DNA of 64,000 bases, from positions 1,302,001 to 1,366,000 of the forward strand of contig CBDEFX010000001.1 in assembly GCA_965237635.1 (NCBI GenBank). The letters run 5' to 3'. The position numbers and the translations under genes are program-made. Source of the DNA: CBDEFX01 sp965237635 (lineage in GTDB: Bacteria; Chloroflexota; Dehalococcoidia; Lucifugimonadales; CAUZJF01). The notes under the pieces were generated by a model, which was not told the origin of the DNA, searched no databases, and saw only the letters and a program-made list of their open reading frames with translations. Positions 27,355 to 36,303 of this stretch are shown one piece after another; position 1 is the first letter of the stretch; the number at the start of each line of letters is the position of its first letter.

Positions 27355-28176
27355 ATGCCCTACGAAACACCTGATAACCTGGTCGAATTGCTCGATGGCG
27401 TTGTCAATCAAGCCGCCCAGACGGCTTTCTACTCGTCCATGTTGAACGGCCATCGAAGAATACGCAACCCTGAGGACTTTGGCAACATACCGGTCACCTC
27501 TCTCGAGACCTATCGAAGACAACGCTTCGCCGACGTCCTCGCCGAGCCCTCGAAAGTGGAGTGGATAGTCGGGCCCTACAAGGGACAGTCCCCTGATTCG
27601 GTAGCTGTTGCCGAAGGCCCTGAAGAGGAGGCCAATCGCTACGAGCTGCTAACCGACGCTGTTAAAGATTGCATATCGCTTCAGACAAAGAGGACGTGCG
27701 CAGTAGTGACCTCCCCCGAAAAAAGGTACTTTGCTTCTGAGGTGGCCACCATATTGATCAACGCGGGGATCCCGTCCCACGTCTTCACAGACAAAGGCAC
27801 GTCGCGTACTTACGAGCTGGTCGAGCATGTCAGCCCCGAAGTCGTCGTGTTACTGTCGGACAACCTGTCCGAGACAAGACTCCCGGAAGACACCGAGCTG
27901 TGCATCACCTTCCGGCGTTCGCATATCCTCCGAGCGTTCCAGCAGCTTGACGTGTATATCGTCGACGAGCTCGGTTTTCTCGGACATTCGACCGACTGCG
28001 AAAGCTACAAACTGAACAGAGACGTCTACTACTTTGAGCGGTCTGAGGGCGGGAATCTGATCGTAACGTCGCTCTACAAACGGGTTCAGCCCATGCTGAG
28101 AATCGAGACCATGGACAAAGTGGCCCATCTAGGAAACCATGCGCTTGAATTCACGGAGTTGTCGCCTTCTCCGTGA
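27355..28176 (+). CDS. Degenerate acyl-CoA ligase-like (PaaK-related) protein lacking the ATP motif
   Basis: The 273-aa protein starts MPYETPDNLVELLDGVV. Its first ~100 residues (FYSSMLNGHRRIRNPEDFGNIPVTSLETYRRQRFADVLAEP) resemble the N-terminus of PaaK-type ligases, such as the one encoded at 31006-32325. Where that protein has the P-loop-like SSGTTGPRKRR, this one has IVGPYKGQSPDSVAVAEG, and the A5/A7/A8 motifs and C-terminal lobe are missing. It probably cannot adenylate and may be a scaffold or a different acyl-binding protein. It opens the cassette and lies 214 bp before the decarboxylase. The likeness is weak. Confidence 0.6.
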   Translation: MPYETPDNLVELLDGVVNQAAQTAFYSSMLNGHRRIRNPEDFGNIPVTSLETYRRQRFADVLAEPSKVEWIVGPYKGQSPDSVAVAEGPEEEANRYELLTDAVKDCISLQTKRTCAVVTSPEKRYFASEVATILINAGIPSHVFTDKGTSRTYELVEHVSPEVVVLLSDNLSETRLPEDTELCITFRRSHILRAFQQLDVYIVDELGFLGHSTDCESYKLNRDVYYFERSEGGNLIVTSLYKRVQPMLRIETMDKVAHLGNHALEFTELSPSP

Positions 28177-28390
28177 GGCGACATAGACTGTAGGGGCACG
28201 GCACGCCGTGCGCCCGGCCGATGCGTACACCTTGCAGAAAAGTCGCCGCCGTTTGTCTCCCTGAGTCCCGATTCGGCCCCGATGCCGCATCGGGGGGACG
28301 AAGGGCCTGGGGAGGGGGTGTCCTCCGTCTCGCTTGTGCAGAAAGACCATGTTGTTTGGAGGCCATGGCGATCGACCGTGGGCGTAGCAG
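28177..28390. repeat. Intergenic repeats between cassette genes
   Basis: The gap contains a TGTAGGGGCACGGCACGCCGTGCGCCC-like palindrome near 28190-28216 and a CCCCGATGCCGCATCGGGG hairpin at 28277-28295. These may lower read-through between the first gene and the rest of the cassette. I see no gene. Confidence 0.5.
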
Positions 28391-29581
28391 ATGTTCACAC
28401 AGCCAATTGATCACGATCTCCTGAACGCGATTCATAGCGCACCCGAGTCACCGGCGTTCGTCTATTCTGAATCAGATCTTCGACAGTCTGCCTCCGCGTT
28501 GCGAACCATCGCTGATACGGCAGGCGCCACGCTGCTGTACTCGATCAAGTCCTGTGAGCTGTCCGGTGTCCTCGAGACAGTGCAGCCGTATGTCAATGGG
28601 TTCGGGACCAGCTCGCTATTCGAGTCCCGGCTGGCTCGCCAGGTGCTCGGTGACGCCGGCACTGTTCACCTGTTCGCCTCGGCCATCAGCCCTGAGGAGA
28701 TCGACGAGCTAGTCGCGCTCTCCGACTACGTATCACTAAACTCCCTGGGCCAATTAGCCCGCTACGGTCCGGCGATACACGGAAACGCGAAATGTGGACT
28801 GAGGGTGAACCCAGGCCGATCGTTTGTAGCCGACAACAGATACGATCCCAGTAGAAGACACTCCAAACTTGGGGTGACGCTCGACCGCGTACTGTCTGCC
28901 GCCGAGGAAAAAGAACTTAGCGAAGTAGACGGGCTGCATCTCCATACTAACTGCGACTCAACTGATCTGAATGAGCTCCTCGCGACGGTGCGTCATACGG
29001 CCGACCAGCTTGGCGGGGTCCTCGAGAGGATGGAGTGGATCAATCTGGGTGGCGGCTACCTGTTCGAGGATAGCGTGACCCTCGACCCGTTCTACGAAGC
29101 CGTCAGCTTGTTGCGTTCAAAATACGGCCTCCAGGTTTTCGTGGAACCCGGCGCCGCTTTGGTCCGAAAGGCCGGCTATCTCCTCGCCACCGTTCTTGAC
29201 ATATTTGACAGCGACGGCAAAACGATCGCCGTCCTGGACACAACGGTCAACCATATGCCCGAGGTGTTCGAATACCAGTACTCGCCGGACGTGATCCGCC
29301 ATAGCGCGGACGGCCGGCATCGCTACATCCTGGCAGGTCGTTCGTGCCTGGCGGGCGACCTGTTTGGCGAATACGCGTTCGACGAGCCTTTAGAGACAGG
29401 TTCTCGGGTCCTGTTCGCCAACATGGGGGCATACACTCTGGTCAAAGCCCACATGTTCAACGGGATCAACCTTCCCGCGGTCTACGCGCTAACCGAAGAT
29501 GGGAGCCTTGTGCTCAAAAAGCGTTTTACGTACGACGATTTCTTGTCTCGCTCAGGGGCCGATACACGTGTTTTTGCTTGA
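28391..29581 (+). CDS. PLP-dependent decarboxylase, carboxynorspermidine decarboxylase (NspC)-like
   Basis: The 396-aa protein has the fold-type III alanine-racemase-like barrel: the PLP lysine sits in LLYSIKSCELSGVL (~52-65), followed by GFGTSSLFESRLAR, LHLHTNCDS, the glycine-rich phosphate loop NLGGGYLF and VEPGAALVRKAGYL. The C-terminal beta domain has AGRSCLAGDLFGEYAFD, with the conserved Cys/Asp pair of this enzyme class. NspC-type enzymes decarboxylate carboxy(nor)spermidine; the context here lacks carboxynorspermidine dehydrogenase, so the substrate may differ. It overlaps the DUF3326 gene by 14 bp. Confidence 0.85.
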   Translation: MFTQPIDHDLLNAIHSAPESPAFVYSESDLRQSASALRTIADTAGATLLYSIKSCELSGVLETVQPYVNGFGTSSLFESRLARQVLGDAGTVHLFASAISPEEIDELVALSDYVSLNSLGQLARYGPAIHGNAKCGLRVNPGRSFVADNRYDPSRRHSKLGVTLDRVLSAAEEKELSEVDGLHLHTNCDSTDLNELLATVRHTADQLGGVLERMEWINLGGGYLFEDSVTLDPFYEAVSLLRSKYGLQVFVEPGAALVRKAGYLLATVLDIFDSDGKTIAVLDTTVNHMPEVFEYQYSPDVIRHSADGRHRYILAGRSCLAGDLFGEYAFDEPLETGSRVLFANMGAYTLVKAHMFNGINLPAVYALTEDGSLVLKKRFTYDDFLSRSGADTRVFA

Positions 29582-30905
29582 AAAAGAAGCCGAGATTCCC
29601 GCCGTCCCTAGACACAAGGACCTGCTGCCGTACCTGGCGGAAGCCGTCCCGAGCCATATTGACGACGGGCTGGTACCGCTGCGTTTCGTGATCACCGATT
29701 CGGACGCCGATCGCTATCTCTGCGAGGTGGGCGTGCTCGGAGACACGAACGGGGGCACAAGGCCGTCGACGTCGGTCTTTCGGTTCATCCGAAGGTCCAC
29801 GGAAAGGACCAACGACTTCAACGCCGCGCTGATCGTGCCCACCGGCATCGGGGCGGAGATCGGCGGCCACGCCGGCGATGCGGCCCCGGTCGCGCGGCTC
29901 TTGGCCACAATATGCGACAACCTGATAACACACCCGAACGTCGTCAACGCCTCGGACGTCAACGAGATCCCGGACAACGGCCTCTACGTCGAGGGCAGTG
30001 TACTGTGCCGCCTCCTGATGGGCACGGTCGGACTGCAAAAAGTCCGCTCTAACCGCGTGCTGGTCGTCATCGACGCGCACGAGGACGAGATGTTCACGAG
30101 CGCCGCGGTGAACACGGTGAGCGGGGCCCGAGCGTCCTACGGCTTGCGGTGTCCGCGGGTTCTGACCGTCGACACCATGGTAGACCTGATGGCCGGCTAC
30201 AGCTCCTCCGGGCGCGCAGCCGGACGCGTTGAGCGGCTCGAGAAGCTATGCGCCGTGCTGGACGACCACAAAGGCGAGTACGACGCGGTGGCTCTGTCTT
30301 CGGTAATCGACGTGCCGAGGGAGTTCCACATGGAGTACTACCTTAGCGAGGGTGAGATGGTGAATCCCTGGGGCGGTGTCGAGGCGATGCTGACCCACGC
30401 CATCTCGTATCTCTACGACGTGCCTTCGGCGCACTCACCGATGCTCGAATCGCGCGAGATCACGCAGATGACTCCCGGAATCGTCGATCCGAGGATGGGC
30501 GCCGAGGCGGTCTCCCTGACGTTCCTCCAGTGCGTGCTGAAGGGCCTGCATCGGGCCCCCAGAATACTAACGGACCCAGACGCCATGGGCCAGGCGGGTG
30601 TGCTGACAGCGGCCGATGTTGGGTGCCTGGTCATCCCCGACGGCGGCCTCGGCCTGCCGACGCTCGCCGCTCTGGAACAGGGAATACCGGTTATCGCCGT
30701 CCGAGAGAACCGGAACCTGATGCGCAACGATCTCGCCGCGCTTCCATGGGCGTCCGACCAGCTTCACATCGTGGACAACTACTGGGAGGCCCTTGGGGTC
30801 ATGGCCGCGATCAAGGCTGGGATAGCTCCTGAGTCGACCCGCCGCCCCCTCGACGGCACCCTCGTCCAGCGAGCCAGGATTGATCCCGGATCGGACGCCG
30901 GTTGA
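29568..30905 (+). CDS. DUF3326-family protein
   Basis: The ~445-aa protein matches DUF3326: AALIVPTGIGAEIGGHAGDAAPVARLLA, DNLITHPNVVNASDVNEIPDNGLYVEGS, and a C-terminal region with VIPDGGLGLPTLAALEQGIPVIAVRENRNLM. The family has no established activity. The glycine-rich PTGIGAEIGGH and late GGLGLPTLAAL segments look like ligand-binding loops. I take GTG 29568 as start (AGGGG upstream), which couples it to the decarboxylase; the in-frame codon at 29499 lies inside that gene. It is soluble by composition. Confidence 0.82.
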   Translation: MFLLEKEAEIPAVPRHKDLLPYLAEAVPSHIDDGLVPLRFVITDSDADRYLCEVGVLGDTNGGTRPSTSVFRFIRRSTERTNDFNAALIVPTGIGAEIGGHAGDAAPVARLLATICDNLITHPNVVNASDVNEIPDNGLYVEGSVLCRLLMGTVGLQKVRSNRVLVVIDAHEDEMFTSAAVNTVSGARASYGLRCPRVLTVDTMVDLMAGYSSSGRAAGRVERLEKLCAVLDDHKGEYDAVALSSVIDVPREFHMEYYLSEGEMVNPWGGVEAMLTHAISYLYDVPSAHSPMLESREITQMTPGIVDPRMGAEAVSLTFLQCVLKGLHRAPRILTDPDAMGQAGVLTAADVGCLVIPDGGLGLPTLAALEQGIPVIAVRENRNLMRNDLAALPWASDQLHIVDNYWEALGVMAAIKAGIAPESTRRPLDGTLVQRARIDPGSDAG

Positions 30906-30938
30906 CCAGCGAAACGCGGCCCTGTTGCTCCCCATGTA

Positions 30939-30960
30939 GGGGCAGGTTTCAAACCTGCCC
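30939..30960. repeat. GGGGCAGGTTT/AAACCTGCCC hairpin repeat
   Basis: This is a second copy of the palindrome seen at 16735-16755, in the 100-bp gap between DUF3326 and the acyl ligase. It could be an mRNA stability element or a weak terminator; there is no T-run after it. Confidence 0.55.
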
Positions 30961-31005
30961 TGTCTCGTACTGTAAATCACAGTATCTGTCGCAGCGCTAA
31001 GGCCA

Positions 31006-32325
31006 ATGAACCCAACGATGCCCAATATCCAACTCGTTGGACGCGTCTCCACGAACGCGAGCGAGGCCCTGCGCAACAGCCTTCTAAAATCGCGAAACAT
31101 GTTCAGCTTCTACAGAACGACCTTCGACCGCCTCGGTATCTCCCACGACGACATCCTGAACAGCGACCCCCTAGACGTCCTCCGACAGCTCCCGCTACTG
31201 ACCGAAGATACGCTCCACGAGCTGACAGAGGAGAGCTTGAGAGTCGCAGACCGGATAATAGACGTAGAAACCTCCTCCGGGACCACCGGGCCAAGGAAGA
31301 GAAGGTTCATCTCCTATGCCGACGACGTTTCAGACCACGAGGTCCTCGCGGAGATGTTCGCCCTCTGCGGCATCGGCCCGTCGGACAGAGTGGCGTGTCT
31401 CGACGTGGACCCTGTAAACCTGATGGTCTCTTTCACGAAGGCGCTTGACCTATTGGGGGCAGAGGAGGCCTACGCGTTCTGCGTTGCACCTGAGCCAAAC
31501 CGTCCGATTGACAGCCTGGCGAGGCTGAACCCCAGCGTGATCGTCAGCGCTCCATCGATCATCAGACGGAGCCTGGAGCAGCTGAGGAGACACATTGCCG
31601 AGCCCGGTTCGAGACTGTCGAAGCTCGTCTGCTTCGGGGAGCCGCTGCCTCACCATCTCCGTTCCACTCTAGAGTCCGGCCTAGGCGTCGAGGTGTTCGT
31701 CTATTATGGAGCGACCGAGACCTCGTCTCTCGGGATCGAATGCTCGGCCCACGATGGCGTCCATCTGCTGACCGACAGGAACGTTATAGAGATCGAGACC
31801 CGCGATCCGGCGGGCTTGCGAGGCCAGATCGTTGTTACTACCCTGAAGCAGCAGACCCTCCCTCTGCTGCGGTACGCCCTGAAGGACGAAATCGCGGTCA
31901 AGGCCGGCGAGTGCCAGTGCGGGCTAAGTTACCCCAGGGTGGAGGTAACCGGGAGGTCCATAGAAGGCTTTTCGGTCTTGGGGGTCACGGTATCCTACAG
32001 CGCGATCGAAAACTGTGTCTATCAGCATGCAGACGGTCCAAATCTCATCGAGCTGGTTCTTACTCGCACGGTTCGGGACAAGCTTACGATAGTAGTTCCC
32101 GAGTCGTTGCGAGGTCGAGAGAATCGAATCGGGGAATCGTTGCTCACCGGTAAGCACGACGTCGGCTTCCTCATCGGAAGCCGCTACCTCGACCTTGAAT
32201 TCTCCTTTGTGCCCGAGAGCTATTTCAAGGCGTCCAGAAAACGTCGTAGCATAGTCGACCTTCGCGGGAGAAGTGACGACCGCCCGACGACCCCGCAGCC
32301 GGAAGCCGTGACCCAACGTGCCTGA
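31006..32325 (+). CDS. AMP-dependent acyl-CoA ligase, PaaK/phenylacetate-CoA ligase-like
   Basis: The 439-aa enzyme activates a carboxylic acid as an acyl-adenylate and probably passes it to CoA or another thiol. Motifs: A3 VETSSGTTGPRKRR (~85-98), A5 VYYGATETSSLG (~227), A7 LRYALKDEI (~285) and A8 VTGRSIEGFSVLG (~310). A short C-terminal lobe ends with a basic KASRKRR segment. The substrate cannot be read off; there is no carrier-protein gene nearby. Its 3' end overlaps the FAD reductase gene by 8 bp. Confidence 0.88.
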   Translation: MNPTMPNIQLVGRVSTNASEALRNSLLKSRNMFSFYRTTFDRLGISHDDILNSDPLDVLRQLPLLTEDTLHELTEESLRVADRIIDVETSSGTTGPRKRRFISYADDVSDHEVLAEMFALCGIGPSDRVACLDVDPVNLMVSFTKALDLLGAEEAYAFCVAPEPNRPIDSLARLNPSVIVSAPSIIRRSLEQLRRHIAEPGSRLSKLVCFGEPLPHHLRSTLESGLGVEVFVYYGATETSSLGIECSAHDGVHLLTDRNVIEIETRDPAGLRGQIVVTTLKQQTLPLLRYALKDEIAVKAGECQCGLSYPRVEVTGRSIEGFSVLGVTVSYSAIENCVYQHADGPNLIELVLTRTVRDKLTIVVPESLRGRENRIGESLLTGKHDVGFLIGSRYLDLEFSFVPESYFKASRKRRSIVDLRGRSDDRPTTPQPEAVTQRA

Positions 32326-34051
32326 TGTAATCGAGACCGATGTGCTGGTGGTCGGCGGAGGAGGCGCCGGCTGCAGGGCCGCGATCGAGACCTACGACCG
32401 GGGCGTCGACGTTGTGCTGGCGCTCAAGGGCAGGCTTGGACATAGCGGCTGCACGGTCAACGTTGGGACCACCGCGGCCGTAGGCCCCTGGAGCCGCGAG
32501 AAAGACTCAACCTCATTGGCTATGCGAGACCTCCTGGCCCACGGTGGGTTTCTTGGCAATCAGGACCTCGCGAAGGTGCTCGTAGACGAGTCTGCTGAGC
32601 GAGTCCTGGAGCTGGAGCGATGGGGCATCGACTTCGAAAGAGACGACGAAGGAGATATCGCGCCCAGTTGGTCTCCCGCCCACACCTATCCCAGGAATTT
32701 CGTGTTCAAACCGCGGCCAGACAGCTGGCACGACTACGGCTTTCCCCCAGGCTTCGCCATGATGGATGTCCTCGAGGAACAGGTGCGCACGAGAGACATC
32801 CGGATCATAGAGCACGTGACGTTGATCGACCTTCTTAAGTCCGACGGAATGGTCGTCGGCGCAGCGTGCCTTGACTACGCAAACAACAGGCTCGTCGTAT
32901 TCCGGGCCAAGGCCGTAATCCTCGCAACCGGCACGTATAGCCAGGTCTTCGCCCCCTCCACCGTTTCCGTCCATGAGACTGGGGACGGCCAGGCTGCCGC
33001 CTACAGGGCCGGTGCCGAGCTCATTGATATGGAGAGCACGCAGTTTGTTGCGACCTCCGTCCCTTTTCCCGCCGGTACCAGATTCTTGAACGCCGACGGA
33101 CAGCAATTCCTTGAAAAGTACGGCATAGCAGACCCGAGACGCGTGACCAAAGAGGAGCTGTGCTACGCGATCTGGACTGAGATCAGGGAGGGCAGGGGGA
33201 CGGACCGTGAAGGGATACTGCTGGATATGACCTCGGCTCTCCGGAAGGACCCATCGTTCATCTTCCTACCCCTGATAGAGGAGTATCTGCAGACCAACAA
33301 ACGCGCCGACGACCGCTCTCACTCAAAGATCCTCGATCCATTCAAGCACCCTGTGGAGTCCTCTCCGCGCGCTCATACCATGATAGGCGGCATCCGGACA
33401 AACGAGAGGTGCGAGACAAATGTCCCGGGGCTGTACGCCGCAGGAGCAGTTGCCGGCGGAGTTTACGGCCTGGCCCGTCCCGAAGGCTACACGTCGATGA
33501 TCACACTGGTGTTCGGCCAGAGGGCCGGACTATTTGCCGCCGACGCTGCGAGGTCGCAACGAGCCCCAGCTCTCGATGAAGAGGCAGTCCACGCCATCGT
33601 TGAGGACGCTTCAAAGCTGGTCGACAACGCGGAAGGCGTACCTCCGGATGTGGTGAAAAACGAGGTCCGGACGGTCCTCAGAAAAAACGCCTGGGTCATG
33701 AAGGACCAAGACGGACTCGCCGAGGGACTCGAGCAGATACGACACATCGGGGCCTCTTACCCGATACTGATGGCCTCGGACGGCTACGGTTGGGCGGCCG
33801 CCCTTGAGGTCCGCAACATGCTTCTGGTTGCTGAGCTGATGCTCGTCGGAAGCATAGAACGAAAAGAGAGCCGAGGCGCCTTCTTTAGGGCCGACTATCC
33901 GAAGACCGACAACGTGCACTGGCTGAAGAACTTAGTCTATCGACAAGTCGACGGCGAGCCGACCCTCAACACGGCCGACGTCGATCTCAAGTCCTGCGGC
34001 CCGAAATCGCTCTCCGACCAGACGACTCACATGGGACGATGGGTAGATTAG
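32318..34051 (+). CDS. FAD-dependent fumarate reductase/succinate dehydrogenase flavoprotein-like oxidoreductase
   Basis: The 577-aa flavoprotein has an N-terminal Rossmann FAD motif (TDVLVVGGGGAGCRAAIETYDRG), the second FAD segment AKAVILATGTYSQVF and the C-terminal THTMIGGIRTNE...VPGLYAAGAVAGGVYGLARPEGYTSMITLVFGQRAG typical of the fumarate reductase/L-aspartate oxidase/APS reductase A superfamily. No His-covalent FAD site can be assigned with confidence. No iron-sulfur partner is adjacent, so it may be a stand-alone reductase or dehydrogenase. It is coupled to the acyl ligase and is probably the redox step of the cassette. Confidence 0.88.
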   Translation: MPDVIETDVLVVGGGGAGCRAAIETYDRGVDVVLALKGRLGHSGCTVNVGTTAAVGPWSREKDSTSLAMRDLLAHGGFLGNQDLAKVLVDESAERVLELERWGIDFERDDEGDIAPSWSPAHTYPRNFVFKPRPDSWHDYGFPPGFAMMDVLEEQVRTRDIRIIEHVTLIDLLKSDGMVVGAACLDYANNRLVVFRAKAVILATGTYSQVFAPSTVSVHETGDGQAAAYRAGAELIDMESTQFVATSVPFPAGTRFLNADGQQFLEKYGIADPRRVTKEELCYAIWTEIREGRGTDREGILLDMTSALRKDPSFIFLPLIEEYLQTNKRADDRSHSKILDPFKHPVESSPRAHTMIGGIRTNERCETNVPGLYAAGAVAGGVYGLARPEGYTSMITLVFGQRAGLFAADAARSQRAPALDEEAVHAIVEDASKLVDNAEGVPPDVVKNEVRTVLRKNAWVMKDQDGLAEGLEQIRHIGASYPILMASDGYGWAAALEVRNMLLVAELMLVGSIERKESRGAFFRADYPKTDNVHWLKNLVYRQVDGEPTLNTADVDLKSCGPKSLSDQTTHMGRWVD

Positions 34052-34126
34052 ACCAAACATCCGGCTATCCCTAGTATGCGCCGGACGCGTAGTGTTGACG
34101 GGGAGCGGGTGTCCCATTACCGCATA

Positions 34127-34170
34127 TCCCGAGTAGTCCCGATACCCCATCGGGACGTATCGAGGGACCC
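34127..34170. repeat. Nested palindromic intergenic repeat
   Basis: TCCCGAGTAGTCCCGATACC... with inner arms CCCGAT/ATCGGGA, followed by CGTATCGAGGGACC. The same 40-45 bp unit is at 181-224 and 50705-50744, always between genes. The wider gap 34052-34236 contains no other feature apart from the GAGGAGA ribosome-binding site of the next gene. Confidence 0.65.
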
Positions 34171-34236
34171 TTTGGGAGCAACCCCACCGTCCGAAGGCTA
34201 TAATGCACTGGCACGAAAAACCACAGAGGAGACAGA

Positions 34237-35313
34237 ATGCCTCAAACTGACACCAAAGACACCGTAGTCGTCCAGCCGGATGCCGAGCGCCTGTTCTGTG
34301 AAACGGCCCTCAACGCCGCAGCTCTCACTCCCGCCGACGCCGCCACCGTAGCCGACGCTCTGCTTGAGGCCGACCTTCGAGGGGTCTATTCCCACGGCAT
34401 ACAGATACTGCCGAGGTACGTGCGCGGACTGAAGGAAGGTATAAATCCGAGCCCCAACATAAAGACCATAGTGGATGCCGGGGCCCTTGCTCTCCTCGAT
34501 GGTGACAACGGGATGGGGCAGATCGTCTCGGTGAAGGCCATGAACATGGCAATCGACAGGGCCCGTCAACACGGCATCGCTGCGGTCGGAGTGCGCAACT
34601 CCAACCACCATGGCGCGCTGGCCTACTACGGTATGATGGCGGTCGAACAGGATATGGTCGGTATCTGTAGCACGAACGGCCCGGCTGTCATGGCTCCGTG
34701 GGGCGGAGTGACCGAGACGCTGAGCAACAACCCTATCTGCTTCGCCATTCCTGCTGGGGACAGCTATCCGATTGTGCTCGATATGGCGGTAAGCACGGCC
34801 GCGCGAAACAAGATACGGGTGGCTGCAGCCAGGGGCGAGAAGATACCCCTGGGCTGGGGCCTGGACCGCCAAGGGCAGCCCACCGACGACCCCCAGAAGG
34901 CGCTCGATGGCCTCCTGGCCCCTATGGCCGAGGCGAAGGGCTTTGGACTCGCCGCCGTGCTAGAAGGACTTACGTCCATTCTAAGCGGCGGCCCGGTAGC
35001 CAAGGAGGTGCCCAGAGACACCCTCTTTTCTACCGACGTGCTGCATCCCACTAGGGCGAGCCACTACTTTCAGGCAATCGACGTCGGCCGTCTAGCCCCG
35101 ATCGCTGAGTTCAAGGCTCGCGTGGACGATCTGGCGCGCCAGGTGCACGAGAGCGATCTGGCGAAGGACACTGAGGCAGTCTTCATGCCAGGTGAGATAG
35201 AGTTCATGACGAGGGAACGGCGTCTCAAAGAAGGCATCCCAATCTTTGCCGCAGTCGTTCAGTCTCTCGACAGGCTAGCTGAGGAGATTTCCATAGAGCC
35301 GTTGCCCCGCTAG
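34237..35313 (+). CDS. Type-2 malate/lactate/ureidoglycolate-type dehydrogenase (Ldh_2 family)
   Basis: The 358-aa NAD(P)H oxidoreductase has the family hallmarks: EADLRGVYSHGIQILPRYV (catalytic SHG, ~45-65), VGVRNSNHHGALAYYGMMA (~118-135), GICSTNGPAVMAPWGG and the late KGFGLAAVLEGLTSILSGG. Family members reduce or oxidise 2-hydroxy acids such as malate, ureidoglycolate or sulfolactate; the substrate is not fixed by sequence. It has a good RBS (GAGGAGA) and starts 185 bp after the FAD reductase, so it may belong to the same pathway but be transcribed separately. Confidence 0.9.
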   Translation: MPQTDTKDTVVVQPDAERLFCETALNAAALTPADAATVADALLEADLRGVYSHGIQILPRYVRGLKEGINPSPNIKTIVDAGALALLDGDNGMGQIVSVKAMNMAIDRARQHGIAAVGVRNSNHHGALAYYGMMAVEQDMVGICSTNGPAVMAPWGGVTETLSNNPICFAIPAGDSYPIVLDMAVSTAARNKIRVAAARGEKIPLGWGLDRQGQPTDDPQKALDGLLAPMAEAKGFGLAAVLEGLTSILSGGPVAKEVPRDTLFSTDVLHPTRASHYFQAIDVGRLAPIAEFKARVDDLARQVHESDLAKDTEAVFMPGEIEFMTRERRLKEGIPIFAAVVQSLDRLAEEISIEPLPR

Positions 35314-35664
35314 CAATTAGTCACATTACCCCCGGCTGGTCGCTTTGTCACTCTGACGGATGAGATGGGCCTTCTGCCGGCGTAGAGACGCCCCGCTGGG
35401 GCGTCTCCAAGGCTCGATCGACAGACGATTCACTGTTGATTGAGCAATTGCACCCGACCTTCTAGCCTCCCCAGATTGGGAGAGGTTGACACTGCACAGG
35501 CACGTCGGTAAACTCACACCTGAACCTGATTCTCGCATGTTCTGAGAGTCCGCGATCTGTATGCCGCCGTCGGCCTGGTCGCACCCTCGCAGCTACCGAC
35601 ATTAGTCGAGTTTTAAGCCCGCGTCTGTCTGGTGCCCGGAAAGCGAGTGCGAAAGGGGAGGTCC
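35314..35664. repeat. Gene-free stretch with GAGACGCCCC hairpin (35385-35407)
   Basis: The 350-bp gap holds a perfect 10-bp stem GAGACGCCCC/GGGGCGTCTC, the second copy of the hairpin at 10280-10302. I find no convincing gene in either strand. The last bases include the ribosome-binding site (GGGGAGG) of the FHA gene. Confidence 0.5.
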
Positions 35665-36011
35665 ATGGGTCTGGGATCATTCTTCAAGCGGCTGCTCGGG
35701 ATAAAGTCCGGTCCACCATCTGCTCCCGCGAAGGCGGCACCAGCGCCTCCCGCGGCTGCGCCCACCCCGCAACCCCCGCCCGCCCAGGCGCCCAAGGCAC
35801 CGGCTCCTACGCCTCCGCACGCCAAGGAAGTACCGGCGGAAGTTCTTACCGGAGAAGGTGGTGCTCCCCCGGGTGCGACCATGGTCTTTCAGACAGTCCC
35901 CATCCAAATGGCCACCCTTGTAGTCAAGAGCGGCGATGAGGAGGGTAAGACCCTCAAGCTCGCCGAGGGCCGTACAACGATTGGAAGTGCGCCTGACAGC
36001 GAGGTCAAGCT

Positions 36012-36303
36012 TGATTCTCTCGTAAAAAGTCTGTGTAGGTCGAATTAGAACAAACGTACCCACACCTGGGTACAATATACAGTCTCTGTTCCGTACACTA
36101 CCCCAACATACGGTAGCGCGCAGATGTGCTAAATCGCTGGAACTTCCTCAAAACGGGTTTTGTGCAGGTCGAATTAGAACAAACGTACCCACACCTGGGT
36201 ACAATATACAGTCTCTGTTCCGTATACTACCCCAACATACGGTAGCGCTCAGATGTGCTAAATCGCTGGAACTTGCTCAAAACGGGTTTTTACGAGGGGA
36301 TCA
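36012..36303 (+). mobile_element. Dimeric MITE (292 bp) in the FHA gene
   Basis: The ends are TGATTCTCTCGTAAAAA and the reverse complement of TGATCCCCTCGTAAAAA, with AGCT duplicated at 36008-36011 and 36304-36307. Internally the 129-bp core is present twice in tandem (units starting at 36037 and 36166), with a few differences between units. It is the same family as 7316-7478 (163 bp; 163 + 129 = 292). The second unit supplies an ATG at 36255 that runs in frame into the downstream FHA half. Confidence 0.88.
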
